From the NCBI GenBank assembly GCA_035543455.1, contig DATKKE010000038.1, forward strand, positions 1-9,557: DNA of 9,557 bases, written 5' to 3'. This document shows, in pieces, positions 1-5,498 of this stretch (positions are counted from its first letter, which is position 1; the number at the start of each line of letters is the position of its first letter). The notes under the pieces were generated by a model. It was not told the origin of the DNA. It saw only the letters and a program-made list of their open reading frames with translations, and did not search any database. Origin of the DNA: CAIKOD01 sp035543455. GTDB taxonomy: Archaea > Halobacteriota > Methanomicrobia > Methanomicrobiales > Methanospirillaceae. The translations under genes and the position numbers were made by a program.

Positions 1-1
1 C

Positions 2-121
2 CGGCGGGACCTCAGGAAGGTCCTCGGGTATCAGCCCGCACCCTACCGTCCTCCGGAAGACCAGGACCTCGGTGAGATCTACGAAGATTACCGGAACTTC
101 CCGCAACGACTCAGCGGGTAA
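2..121 (+). CDS. C-terminal fragment of an unrecognised protein, cut by the window edge
   Basis: An open frame enters from the left edge and runs 39 codons to a TAA at 119-121. The peptide is strongly charged, with a Pro/Tyr/Asp/Glu-rich stretch (GYQPAPYRPPEDQDLGEIYE) and an ending FPQRLSG, which reads like the tail of a soluble protein. A second frame is also open here to 231, but its product is a less protein-like Ser/Thr/Arg/Pro mixture, so I prefer this one. I do not recognise the family. No T-run follows closely; the nearest candidates are a GC hairpin at 180-206 and T6 at 266-271. The start and any domain lie outside the window. Confidence 0.45.
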   Translation, partial: RRDLRKVLGYQPAPYRPPEDQDLGEIYEDYRNFPQRLSG

Positions 122-179
122 AAAAATGCGAAAAAATCCGCTCTGTCGGCATCCTCACTGTGTTTATGCAGCACTTCGA

Positions 180-206
180 CAGGAGGGGGTTTCACCCCCC
201 TCCCTG
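180..206. repeat. GC-rich hairpin downstream of the left-edge gene
   Basis: Bases 180-189 pair with 196-206 (10 bp with one bulged C at 204) around a six-base loop, built on a G5/C5 core. It lies about 60 bases after the left-edge stop codon and 60 bases before T6 at 266-271. It could be a 3'-end stabilising structure of that transcript; archaeal termination normally depends on the T-run rather than the hairpin. Confidence 0.5.
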
Positions 207-265
207 CCCCCCCATCAGGATAGCCAATGGAAAAAGTTACAGGGGTAATTGTTGCAGGAAGATAA

Positions 266-271
266 TTTTTT
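266..271 (+). terminator. Possible oligo-T terminator of the left-edge gene
   Basis: T6 on the plus strand, 145 bases after the left-edge TAA and beyond the hairpin at 180-206. Oligo-T tracts are the usual archaeal stop signal. The distance makes the assignment weak. Confidence 0.25.
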
Positions 272-367
272 AGATCTCTCACTATCCTGGCCGGGACGCC
301 TCAGCGCGGCGGGGCGGAGCTCCGGGGGAGTCTGAATACAAAAATATTGTAGATGAATTGAGGAGAT

Positions 368-445
368 ATGGAATTTATTAGGGTAAAGTGTGTCAATTCA
401 GCCACCGGACTTTTCCAAATCCAAAACGAGTTCCCCTCGTATTGA
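368..445 (+). CDS. Possible 25-residue small protein
   Basis: ATG at 368 opens a 25-codon frame (MEFIRVKCVNSATGLFQIQN, then EFPSY) that ends at TGA 443-445. A GAGGAG purine site lies at 360-365, unusually close to the ATG, and a TATA-like AAAAATATT lies at 340-348. The two signals partly conflict: transcription from that TATA box would start near the ATG and leave the purine site untranscribed. The frame also overlaps an inverted repeat (390-448), so the segment may be RNA rather than coding. No family is recognised, and the length alone gives no statistical support. Confidence 0.2.
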   Translation: MEFIRVKCVNSATGLFQIQNEFPSY

Positions 446-448
446 CAC
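390..448. repeat. Nested inverted repeat
   Basis: GTGTCAAT at 390-397 is the exact reverse complement of ATTGACAC at 441-448. Directly inside the right arm, ACGAG (426-430) pairs with CTCGT (436-440) around a five-base loop, so the inner hairpin would stack on the outer stem. A 28-base single-stranded stretch remains at 398-425. The role is unknown. Confidence 0.5.
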
Positions 449-471
449 GATGAACTTCCTCTTTCAGAATA

Positions 472-518
472 TCAAAATGACAAATTCGTCAGGTAATACC
501 GTCATTAATTCATTTTGA
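472..518. repeat. 9-bp inverted repeat
   Basis: TCAAAATGA at 472-480 and TCATTTTGA at 510-518 are exact reverse complements separated by 29 bases. The right arm runs into the GC-rich hairpin motif at 523-550. The role is unknown. Confidence 0.45.
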
Positions 519-700
519 ACCACCGCCGGGGCGCCTTTCGGGGGCGGCGGAGACAATCGCAACACCAGATAAGACCAGACATCCCTGTACTTTTTTCGTT
601 AAGATTCGATGACAGAATTTTCTTCATTTTTTCGTCGTGATTTATGTGGAACGTGAGGAGTAACAATGCCACTATACCTTTTTATTACTTTCAGGATGCC

Positions 701-722
701 AAAAGAGCCAGAAAAATAAGAA
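701..722 (-). terminator. T-rich terminator of the PH-domain gene
   Basis: Read on the minus strand, the bases just after the stop codon at 725-727 are pyrimidine-rich, with a TTATTTTT block and a TTTT block within 24 bases. This is the usual form of an archaeal terminator and fits the end of the 725-1330 gene. Confidence 0.5.
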
Positions 723-724
723 TT

Positions 725-1330
725 TCAGCTATTTTTTTCAAGGAGCTGCCTGATTGCCTTCAGTTCCCCGAGGATCTGCTCATCTGTCGATGCGCCCTGA
801 CCGGGAGTCACCGGCCTGCCGGTCCCGGTCCCGTCGCCCAGGGCGCTGCAACTCCTGACCTTCGTCCGGATCAGTTCCCTGAGTTCATCGGCGTGGACGA
901 TCGCCTGGATGCTGATCTCAGGCTGCGCAGTTCCCGAGTAACCGGCGGTCTGGATAGAAAGGGTTGAAATTCCCAGCCAGCGCATGACCGGTCCCTGCCT
1001 GATGTCGATGTTGGTGATCCGGTTATAGGGCACGATTCCGGTACCGCGGAACCAGACTCCGCGTTTCCACCGCATCTCGTCCTGGTGGAGTTCATACCAC
1101 ATGCTGGCATAATACAATTTCACCCAGGAGAAAAACAGGATGATGGCGATCGCGAATAACAGGAGGATGACCAGGTTCGCGATCGGGAGCAATCCCGCGA
1201 ATACGGTGATCGGGCCATACAGGAAAATGAAGATACATACGATGATGAGCATGAAAACGGCGTTGTACCATGTGATAAATGCGGGTGACGGCTTGAAAGG
1301 GGTATTAAGGGGAAAATGTTCGTTATCCAT
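725..1330 (-). CDS. Membrane protein with bacterial-type PH domain (bPH2/DUF304 family)
   Basis: A 201-residue integral membrane protein. Two hydrophobic helices at about residues 22-42 and 47-69 are followed by a PH-like domain at about 74-160. The PH domain shows the family pattern: an aromatic-rich first strand (YYASMWYEL), a Gly turn after KRG, then VPYNRITNIDIRQGP and RWLGISTLSIQTAG. After a Gly/Thr/Pro-rich linker the protein ends in a short amphipathic helix (DEQILGELKAIRQLLEK), possibly for self-association. In this family the PH domain normally faces the cytoplasm; ligand and role are not known here. I chose the ATG at 1330 because it gives a short polar N-terminus before the first helix; in-frame ATGs at 1348 and 1378 are possible and no clear ribosome site decides. 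The gene stands alone, divergent from the four-helix membrane protein. The family call is firm, the function open. Confidence 0.85.
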   Translation of the reverse strand: MDNEHFPLNTPFKPSPAFITWYNAVFMLIIVCIFIFLYGPITVFAGLLPIANLVILLLFAIAIILFFSWVKLYYASMWYELHQDEMRWKRGVWFRGTGIVPYNRITNIDIRQGPVMRWLGISTLSIQTAGYSGTAQPEISIQAIVHADELRELIRTKVRSCSALGDGTGTGRPVTPGQGASTDEQILGELKAIRQLLEKNS

Positions 1331-1700
1331 ACAGTTCTTATCGTACATGGAACAGGGTCCGGGATAAGGATGCCGCATGAAAACTTACCCTGTTATGCCG
1401 TCCATCCGGGATTTGAAGGGAAGGAATATCGGCAGCCAGATATCCGCCCTGATTATTCCGAAATGGTCAATTCCGTCAGGGCCGGTTACTTGTTACATCT
1501 TCTTTACATTGGACCCGGAACCTGAACAACGGACGTGTTTATGATGATTTTTTCCGGTTCCGGTGTTGTTTTACTGGAAACAATTTCCGGCGCCGATGAG
1601 AAATGAGGTTTTATGCATGCCTGGAACTCCGGTATCAGCACTCTACCGTCAGGAAAGGAATTCTTTAAGGGAAAGCAGGCGATACAAATCCTGGTGTTAT
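1331..1700. other. Divergent intergenic region between two membrane-protein genes
   Basis: This 370-base stretch separates the divergent starts at 1330 and 1701 and should hold both promoters. The only weak TATA-like element I see for the plus-strand gene is TTCTTTAA at 1662-1669. For the minus-strand gene no clear TATA box stands out. The plus-strand frame stays open back to 1563, but the added 46 residues (basic, Cys- and Arg-rich) look unlike a leader of a small membrane protein, so I treat that part as non-coding. Confidence 0.5.
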
Positions 1701-2096
1701 ATGGAAGAAACCAACAACCGCCCGGCGGGGGCGATCCTCCTTTCTTCTGTCGGGGGTTTGCTCGTGCTCGTGTCCGGTATTTCTATCATGATGATCGGGA
1801 CCTTTTTAAGCTCGATCAGCCTCGTCCCTGGTCTCACTGCCGGGGCGATTATTATAGCAGCCAGTGTATGGGGTATTATTTGCGGGCTCGTGATGTTGAT
1901 CGGTTCGTACCTCATCCGGACCAGGCCCCGGACGACCCATACGCTGTGGGGCATCCTGATCTTTGTCTTTGGATTGAGCAGTTACTTCGGCGGCGGGGGT
2001 TTCTTCATCGGCGGAATCCTTGGTATTGCAGGAGGTCTTATGGCGGTACGCTGGGATCCTGACAAGGTCCTTCACAACCCCGAGGAGTACACCTGA
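1701..2096 (+). CDS. Small four-helix membrane protein, function unknown
   Basis: A 131-residue hydrophobic protein with four predicted membrane helices at about residues 9-37, 44-72, 80-96 and 99-116. A short basic turn (RTRPR, 73-77) follows helix 2, and a Gly-rich FGGGGFF stretch separates helices 3 and 4. The chain ends in a polar tail (RWDPDKVLHNPEEYT). The Gly-rich helices and the closing GGLMAVRW pattern resemble many uncharacterised archaeal small membrane proteins; I cannot name a family with confidence. I chose the ATG at 1701 (MEETNNRPAG) because it places a short polar N-terminus before helix 1; upstream in-frame ATGs add an unlikely basic, Cys-containing extension. No good Shine-Dalgarno site precedes it, so translation may be leaderless. 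It is divergent from the PH-domain membrane protein and may serve the envelope with it, but that is only neighbourhood inference. Confidence 0.75.
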   Translation: MEETNNRPAGAILLSSVGGLLVLVSGISIMMIGTFLSSISLVPGLTAGAIIIAASVWGIICGLVMLIGSYLIRTRPRTTHTLWGILIFVFGLSSYFGGGGFFIGGILGIAGGLMAVRWDPDKVLHNPEEYT

Positions 2097-2112
2097 AACT
2101 GGGTCATCCGGA

Positions 2113-2222
2113 CCGATCGGATGTCAAATTTTTAGGATACGTTCCTGGAGCTTTATCCAGACCATGCACAGGAAAACAGGGATTGTGGAAGCCTCCCGGA
2201 ATACTAATACATCCGATCGGAT
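2113..2222. repeat. Paired palindromic motif, 100 bp apart
   Basis: CCGATCGGAT occurs at 2113-2122 and again at 2213-2222. The core CCGATCGG is its own reverse complement, and the second copy extends to a perfect 12-bp palindrome ATCCGATCGGAT (2211-2222). Seen as an inverted repeat, 2113-2124 and 2209-2220 match perfectly over 12 bp. Two identical dyad sites are what a dimeric DNA-binding regulator would use, but no regulator or promoter is tied to them here. Confidence 0.55.
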
Positions 2223-2773
2223 TACAATGTTATCATTTGTCTCCCTTTCGGATTAAAACGGTATAGCAATAACTAGTGTTTACTGGACCGGTTCTCTATC
2301 GTGTCCCAATTTAAACGTAGAATCATTCAAAAAAAAAATGTAAACTACCTGAATCCATCCCGGTTAACGCCGCGTCCCGGTCCTGGTTATCTGCTTCGCC
2401 GGTTTGATGGGGGATGGAGGGTTCAGGTGGGGCCCCATCAGGTCGTAATCAGGCCGGTTATGGGGGTTATGGAGCGGATTACCTTGTTTACAGTTTGTAC
2501 AAAACCACACGTGCGGGGGGTGGGGCTCCCTATGGTCCTGCGGGTGGTGGCGTTTTGCTTCGATATGTCGTCTCCTGTCCTGGCCCGGCCCTCCACGCTG
2601 ATGAGACCTGCTGTCCCGTACGAGTGGGTCAAATATCTTTCTCGGCATACCCTACCTATTATGCCGGGATATGTAAAGAATCCTTTCGGGGGCCCGAACC
2701 TGGCGACAATGCCTGACCATCCAGGCCGTATATCAACCCAGCCCCTCCTGCCGTCCAGGTAATTCAGGTGCAA

Positions 2774-2782
2774 TTTTAAATA
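2774..2782 (+). promoter_or_regulatory. TATA box of the aldehyde dehydrogenase gene
   Basis: TTTTAAATA lies 31 bases before the ATG at 2814. With the usual archaeal distance of about 25 bases, transcription would start near 2803, leaving a leader of about ten bases. This supports 2814 (or the in-frame ATG at 2820) as the start and shows that the gene is read separately from anything upstream. Confidence 0.6.
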
Positions 2783-2813
2783 GCTGGCATTCGTCCTTAC
2801 CTTCGGGACTCTC

Positions 2814-4238
2814 ATGCAGATGCTGATTTCAGGTAAAGGTACCGGTTCGGAGAACGGTAAATGGCTCGATGTGAATGACCCGGCCACCGGGGATGTGATC
2901 GACCGCGTCCCGGACGGCAGGCAGGGAGACGTGGCTGCAGCAGTGGATGCTGCAGAAGCGGCGTTCCCGGAATGGTCGGGAAAGACTATGCGGGAACGGG
3001 GACTTCTCCTCATCAGAGCAGCAGGAATTGCCAGGGAACGCTATGGGGACCTGGGCAGGCTTCTCACGAGGGAGCAGGGAAAGCCCATCGCAGAAGCGAA
3101 GGACGAGGTACGGGGCTTTGCCAATATTCTTGAGTTTTACGGCGGCATCTCATCCTCGCCTGCAGGGGATCTGATCCGCCTTGGAAAGCAGGGCGACTGC
3201 CTTACCGTCAGGGAACCGCTCGGCGTCTGCGGGGCAATCGTACCCTGGAATATGCCGGTCCTCATCATGGGCTGGAAAACAGGACCGGCCCTGCTCGCTG
3301 GGAATACGTTCGTGCTCAAACCCTCATCGTCGACACCGCTTACGTCTCTTGCTCTCGCCGCAATTATGGAGGAGGCCGGATTGCCGCCCGGTGTACTGAA
3401 TGTCGTTACCGGTCGCGGGGAAACTGCCGGAGAGGCTGTGATCGCTCATCCCGCGATCAGAAAGGTATCGTTTACCGGGAGCTGCGAAACCGGGTGTCAT
3501 GTGCGACAGGTAGCCGGGACGAAAGAGCTGGTCCTCGAACTTGGCGGTTCCGACCCGATGGTCGTCATGGAGGATGCCGATATTGGGAAAGCGGTGGAGG
3601 GGGCTGTACGGGGCAGGTTCTATAATGCAGGACAGACCTGCACGGCTGTCAAGCGTCTCTTTGTTCACGAGGACATTTCCGGGTCGTTCACGGAACGTCT
3701 TGTCGGGCATGTCAATAAAATAAAGGTTGGAAACGGCCTCGATCCCTCGGTAACCATGGGTCCCCTCCATAACCGCCAGCAGTTCGACAGGATATCGGCC
3801 CTGGTCCGTGAAGTGCAGGAACGGGGAGGGGGTACGATCATCGCCGGGGGAGCGGTTCCCGAAGGAACCGGGGGAAGGACCGGGTTCTTCTGCAATCCTA
3901 CAGTGGTGACCGATGTACCGCGTTCATCAGGGCTTTTATCGGAAGAGGTGTTCGGCCCGGTGCTCCCGGTCATGACGTTTTCCGACATCGGCGATGCCCT
4001 CGGGCAGGCGAATAACACGCCATACGGTCTTGGTGCATCGATCTGGACGCATAATATGGCATACGTGAAACAGATGTTCGACCGCATCGATGCGGGTGTC
4101 GTCTGGGTGAACCGCCACCTTACGGTTCCTCCTGAAATCCCGTTCGGGGGGACCAAAGAGAGTGGGAGCGGGCGGGAAAACGGGTACCGGGCTGTTGAGG
4201 GGTATACAAGGACGAAAACACTCTTCCTTGGATGGTAA
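2814..4238 (+). CDS. NAD(P)-dependent aldehyde dehydrogenase, succinate-semialdehyde dehydrogenase-like
   Basis: A full-length 474-residue soluble aldehyde dehydrogenase of the classical superfamily; it oxidises an aldehyde to the acid with NAD(P)+. All key parts are present: Asn146 in PWNMP (transition-state stabilisation), Lys169 in LKPSSSTP and SFTGSCETG (cofactor binding), general base Glu242 in LELGGSDP, catalytic nucleophile Cys276 in GQTCTA, Glu378 in EEVFGPV, and the C-terminal PFGGTKESGSGRENG signature. Glu242-Cys276 spacing is 34, as in the family. Ser172 occupies the place where NAD-preferring enzymes usually have Glu, which hints at NADP+ use (inference). The overall pattern is closest to succinate-semialdehyde/betaine-aldehyde dehydrogenases; lactaldehyde dehydrogenase of the F420 pathway (CofA) is the other role to consider in a methanogen. 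It has its own TATA box at 2774 and no partner gene, so the true substrate stays open. Class call firm, substrate weak. Confidence 0.93.
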   Translation: MQMLISGKGTGSENGKWLDVNDPATGDVIDRVPDGRQGDVAAAVDAAEAAFPEWSGKTMRERGLLLIRAAGIARERYGDLGRLLTREQGKPIAEAKDEVRGFANILEFYGGISSSPAGDLIRLGKQGDCLTVREPLGVCGAIVPWNMPVLIMGWKTGPALLAGNTFVLKPSSSTPLTSLALAAIMEEAGLPPGVLNVVTGRGETAGEAVIAHPAIRKVSFTGSCETGCHVRQVAGTKELVLELGGSDPMVVMEDADIGKAVEGAVRGRFYNAGQTCTAVKRLFVHEDISGSFTERLVGHVNKIKVGNGLDPSVTMGPLHNRQQFDRISALVREVQERGGGTIIAGGAVPEGTGGRTGFFCNPTVVTDVPRSSGLLSEEVFGPVLPVMTFSDIGDALGQANNTPYGLGASIWTHNMAYVKQMFDRIDAGVVWVNRHLTVPPEIPFGGTKESGSGRENGYRAVEGYTRTKTLFLGW

Positions 4239-4362
4239 ACCTGGAAACCGCTCGTTTGTATTCAGATGGAATCCGGGGTAACCAGGTCTTTTGACAGGCG
4301 TGAAACACGGTTACCGGTGCCTTCGAACAGGAGGACACTCCGGTTGAGCCGGAAGGAAACAT

Positions 4363-4370
4363 AAAAAAAA
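4363..4370 (-). terminator. Oligo-T terminator after the zinc-ribbon/TPR gene
   Basis: A8 on the plus strand reads as T8 on the minus strand, 67 bases after the stop of the 4437-4916 gene. It lies between the two convergent genes and fits a termination signal for the minus-strand one. No comparable T-run is seen for the aldehyde dehydrogenase end. Confidence 0.5.
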
Positions 4371-4436
4371 TTCACCATGGACGCGCAATCAACCAGGGTC
4401 GGGAAACCCATTTCCATCGGGATTCGCGGATAATTC

Positions 4437-4916
4437 TTATTTCTTTTCCAGTGATTCCAGTCGCTGGTAAATCCCCCAGCAGACTTTAGCCTGGTCTTCC
4501 CGTTCGATCTTTTTCAATGCGATCGATTTGTTATACCAGGCATCCTTGTAGAACTGGTCGATCGCGATCGCCTTCTCGTAACAATCAATCGCATCGAGAA
4601 ATTTTCCCGCTTTGAAGTATTCATTCCCCCGGTCTTTCAGCTGAACCGGAGTAAGTTGATCGGGGGGCGTGGCAGCCTCTTCCGGTTCACCCGGTTCCCG
4701 TGAAATTACCCGGGGTGCCCCCGTCGTCGTTTCCACCGGTGTGGTAGTTGTATCGTTCCCGGGGTCAGCACCGATCGTCCTGGCGAAACGGGCCAGGACA
4801 GGGTCTTTCTCTGCCTGTATCTCGAGGATCTTCTGGACTTCGGTCAGGGCCAACCCGCACTTCGAGCAGCAAATCGCGTATCCCGGGTTTTTTTCACCGC
4901 ATCTGGGACAGAACAT
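4437..4916 (-). CDS. Zinc-ribbon and TPR-repeat protein
   Basis: A 159-residue soluble protein. Residues 3-20 form a zinc ribbon (CPRCGEKNPGYAICCSKCG): Cys3/Cys6 pair with Cys17 (or Cys16)/Cys20. A short helix (VQKILEIQAEKDPVLARFAR) is followed by a low-complexity Thr/Pro/Glu linker at about 52-90 and then two tetratricopeptide repeats: KDRGNEYFKAGKFLDAIDCY and onward, and KDAWYNKSIALKKIEREDQA and onward. TPRs are protein-binding scaffolds, and N-terminal zinc ribbons of this short type are frequent in archaeal small proteins; no partner can be named. I chose the ATG at 4916: the frame extends to a GTG at 4946, but a good TATA box at 4951-4960 would then lie only a few bases upstream of the GTG, which would fall outside the transcript. 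It is transcribed alone, convergent with the aldehyde dehydrogenase gene. Confidence 0.85.
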   Translation of the reverse strand: MFCPRCGEKNPGYAICCSKCGLALTEVQKILEIQAEKDPVLARFARTIGADPGNDTTTTPVETTTGAPRVISREPGEPEEAATPPDQLTPVQLKDRGNEYFKAGKFLDAIDCYEKAIAIDQFYKDAWYNKSIALKKIEREDQAKVCWGIYQRLESLEKK

Positions 4917-4950
4917 GGGAAACCCACTGCGAAAAATTGGTATCACCGGA

Positions 4951-4960
4951 TGATATACCT
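4951..4960 (-). promoter_or_regulatory. TATA box of the zinc-ribbon/TPR gene
   Basis: The minus strand reads AGGTATATCA here, preceded by a purine-rich BRE-like TTTGAAA. Transcription would start near 4930, giving a leader of about 14 bases before the ATG at 4916. This excludes the upstream GTG at 4946 as the main start. Confidence 0.6.
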
Positions 4961-5456
4961 TTTCAAACCAAGGGTAGTACCATCACCCGTCCTCCGGATA
5001 TTTTTTAACCAGCACGAGACATGCCGGGGTCGGCAGGGGGCGTTCAATGAAATGATACAAATAATGTTATTTTCGGAGTCCGGACCTGGAGCGTCTCTAT
5101 ACGGGTAATGAGGGAGATATCTGCCTTACTTTGGGCATGACCCGGATCGGAAAAAAAGGGAGTGCATTCATGTCACCATATAATATATATAGTCAATAGA
5201 GCATTCTATATTTATTAATGAAAATTAATATATTGTCACACAGGAAGATATGACCGGGAGTTCCCTGGTCACCATGTGGATCGTGGCAGAATACGTTTCA
5301 TCCCCCGAAGAACATCCAGCTCTTCGCCTGCCTCAATAATTCCAGGAACTCTCATATTTCTTCTCCCAGCCCTCCCCTCATCCACGCAGGTGTTGGACCA
5401 TTGTTGCGAAGGTTCTCCTGATATGTAGTTCACCATGTGCAGGAAGGCAGGAAAAA
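4961..5456. other. 500-base gap with an AT-rich core and hairpins
   Basis: No gene is seen. The stretch 5171-5245 is extremely AT-rich (runs of TATA), bounded by two copies of TGTCAC (5171-5176 and 5234-5239). Within it, TATTAAT (5213-5219) and ATTAATA (5224-5230) form a 7-bp stem closed by a GAAA loop. Just downstream, 5251-5258 pairs with 5264-5271 (eight pairs, one G-U) around a five-base loop. The AT-rich block offers TATA boxes in both directions, for example TATATTTA at 5207-5214 on the plus strand, which would start RNA near 5238, just before the second hairpin. The product of such a promoter is not apparent. Confidence 0.5.
5251..5271. repeat. Stable hairpin next to an AT-rich block
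   Basis: TGACCGGG at 5251-5258 pairs with CCTGGTCA at 5264-5271 around AGTTC, giving eight pairs with one G-U. It follows a TATA-like box at 5207-5214 at a distance that would put it near the 5' end of a transcript. Confidence 0.45.
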
Positions 5457-5465
5457 TTACATATC
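5457..5465 (+). promoter_or_regulatory. Probable TATA box of the DUF169 gene
   Basis: TTACATATC, preceded by the A-rich GGAAAAA, lies 42 bases before the ATG at 5499. Initiation about 25 bases downstream would give a leader of roughly 15 bases that includes the Shine-Dalgarno site at 5486-5492. Confidence 0.45.
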
Positions 5466-5485
5466 ATTGTACCCTGGATAGAGAA

Positions 5486-5492
5486 GTGAGGG
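5486..5492 (+). promoter_or_regulatory. Ribosome binding site of the DUF169 gene
   Basis: GTGAGGG sits six bases before the ATG at 5499, a good match to the archaeal anti-Shine-Dalgarno end of 16S rRNA. It fixes the start codon. Confidence 0.6.
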
Positions 5493-5498
5493 ATACCA

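Larger units (their letters stand above)
122..724. other. 600-base gap with hairpins and inverted repeats, no firm gene
   Basis: I see no convincing gene longer than 25 codons. The contents are: a strong GC hairpin at 180-206; T6 at 266-271; a GC-rich motif at 290-319 and a related copy at 525-552; a possible 25-residue ORF at 368-445; an 8-bp inverted repeat 390-397/441-448 that encloses a small hairpin at 426-440; a 9-bp inverted repeat 472-480/510-518; and A-rich sequence at 701-722 that is T-rich on the minus strand and fits termination of the PH-domain gene. An open minus-strand frame at 88-282 overlaps the left-edge gene and has no promoter or ribosome site, so I do not call it. Confidence 0.6.
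2097..2813. other. 700-base gap: palindromic sites, A10 tract, GC-rich block without a sure gene
   Basis: The left half is AT-balanced and holds the paired CCGATCGGAT motif (2113-2122 and 2213-2222) and a run of ten A at 2329-2338. The right half (about 2375-2760) is GC-rich and open in several frames on both strands. The longest plus frame, 2301-2762 (GTG start, 153 codons), has a GC-rich third position like nearby genes, but its product is a Pro/Arg/Val mixture with no recognisable domain, no ribosome site and an A10 tract inside. A competing frame at 2414-2716 ends its codons mostly in T, unlike the neighbours. The block also contains short hairpins (2405-2440, 2643-2666, 2685-2698). It may be a decayed gene, a structured RNA or a lineage-specific ORF; I cannot decide. 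Confidence 0.5.

Noticed and set aside
1563..1700. In-frame N-terminal extension of the four-helix membrane protein by 46 residues.
   Set aside because: The extension is basic and rich in Arg, Ser and Cys without a membrane-protein pattern, and the ATG at 1701 gives a compact protein with a normal short N-terminus.
2598..2637. CTGATGAG followed by a possible GACC/GGTC stem, reminiscent of a hammerhead ribozyme core.
   Set aside because: The obligatory GAA(A) after stem II is missing (the stem is followed by AAAT after a C), and no stem I/III arrangement with a cleavage triplet is visible.
2438..3013. A 191-codon minus-strand frame.
   Set aside because: It overlaps the first 200 bases of the well-supported aldehyde dehydrogenase gene and its promoter, and the product shows no domain.
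2814..4238. Naming the aldehyde dehydrogenase as CofA (lactaldehyde dehydrogenase of F420 synthesis).
   Set aside because: Motifs around the active site and the C-terminal signature look closer to succinate-semialdehyde/betaine-aldehyde enzymes, and no F420 gene is adjacent; the substrate is left open.
4917..4946. GTG start at 4946 for the zinc-ribbon/TPR protein.
   Set aside because: A TATA box at 4951-4960 would place the transcription start downstream of this GTG; the ATG at 4916 lies directly before the zinc ribbon.
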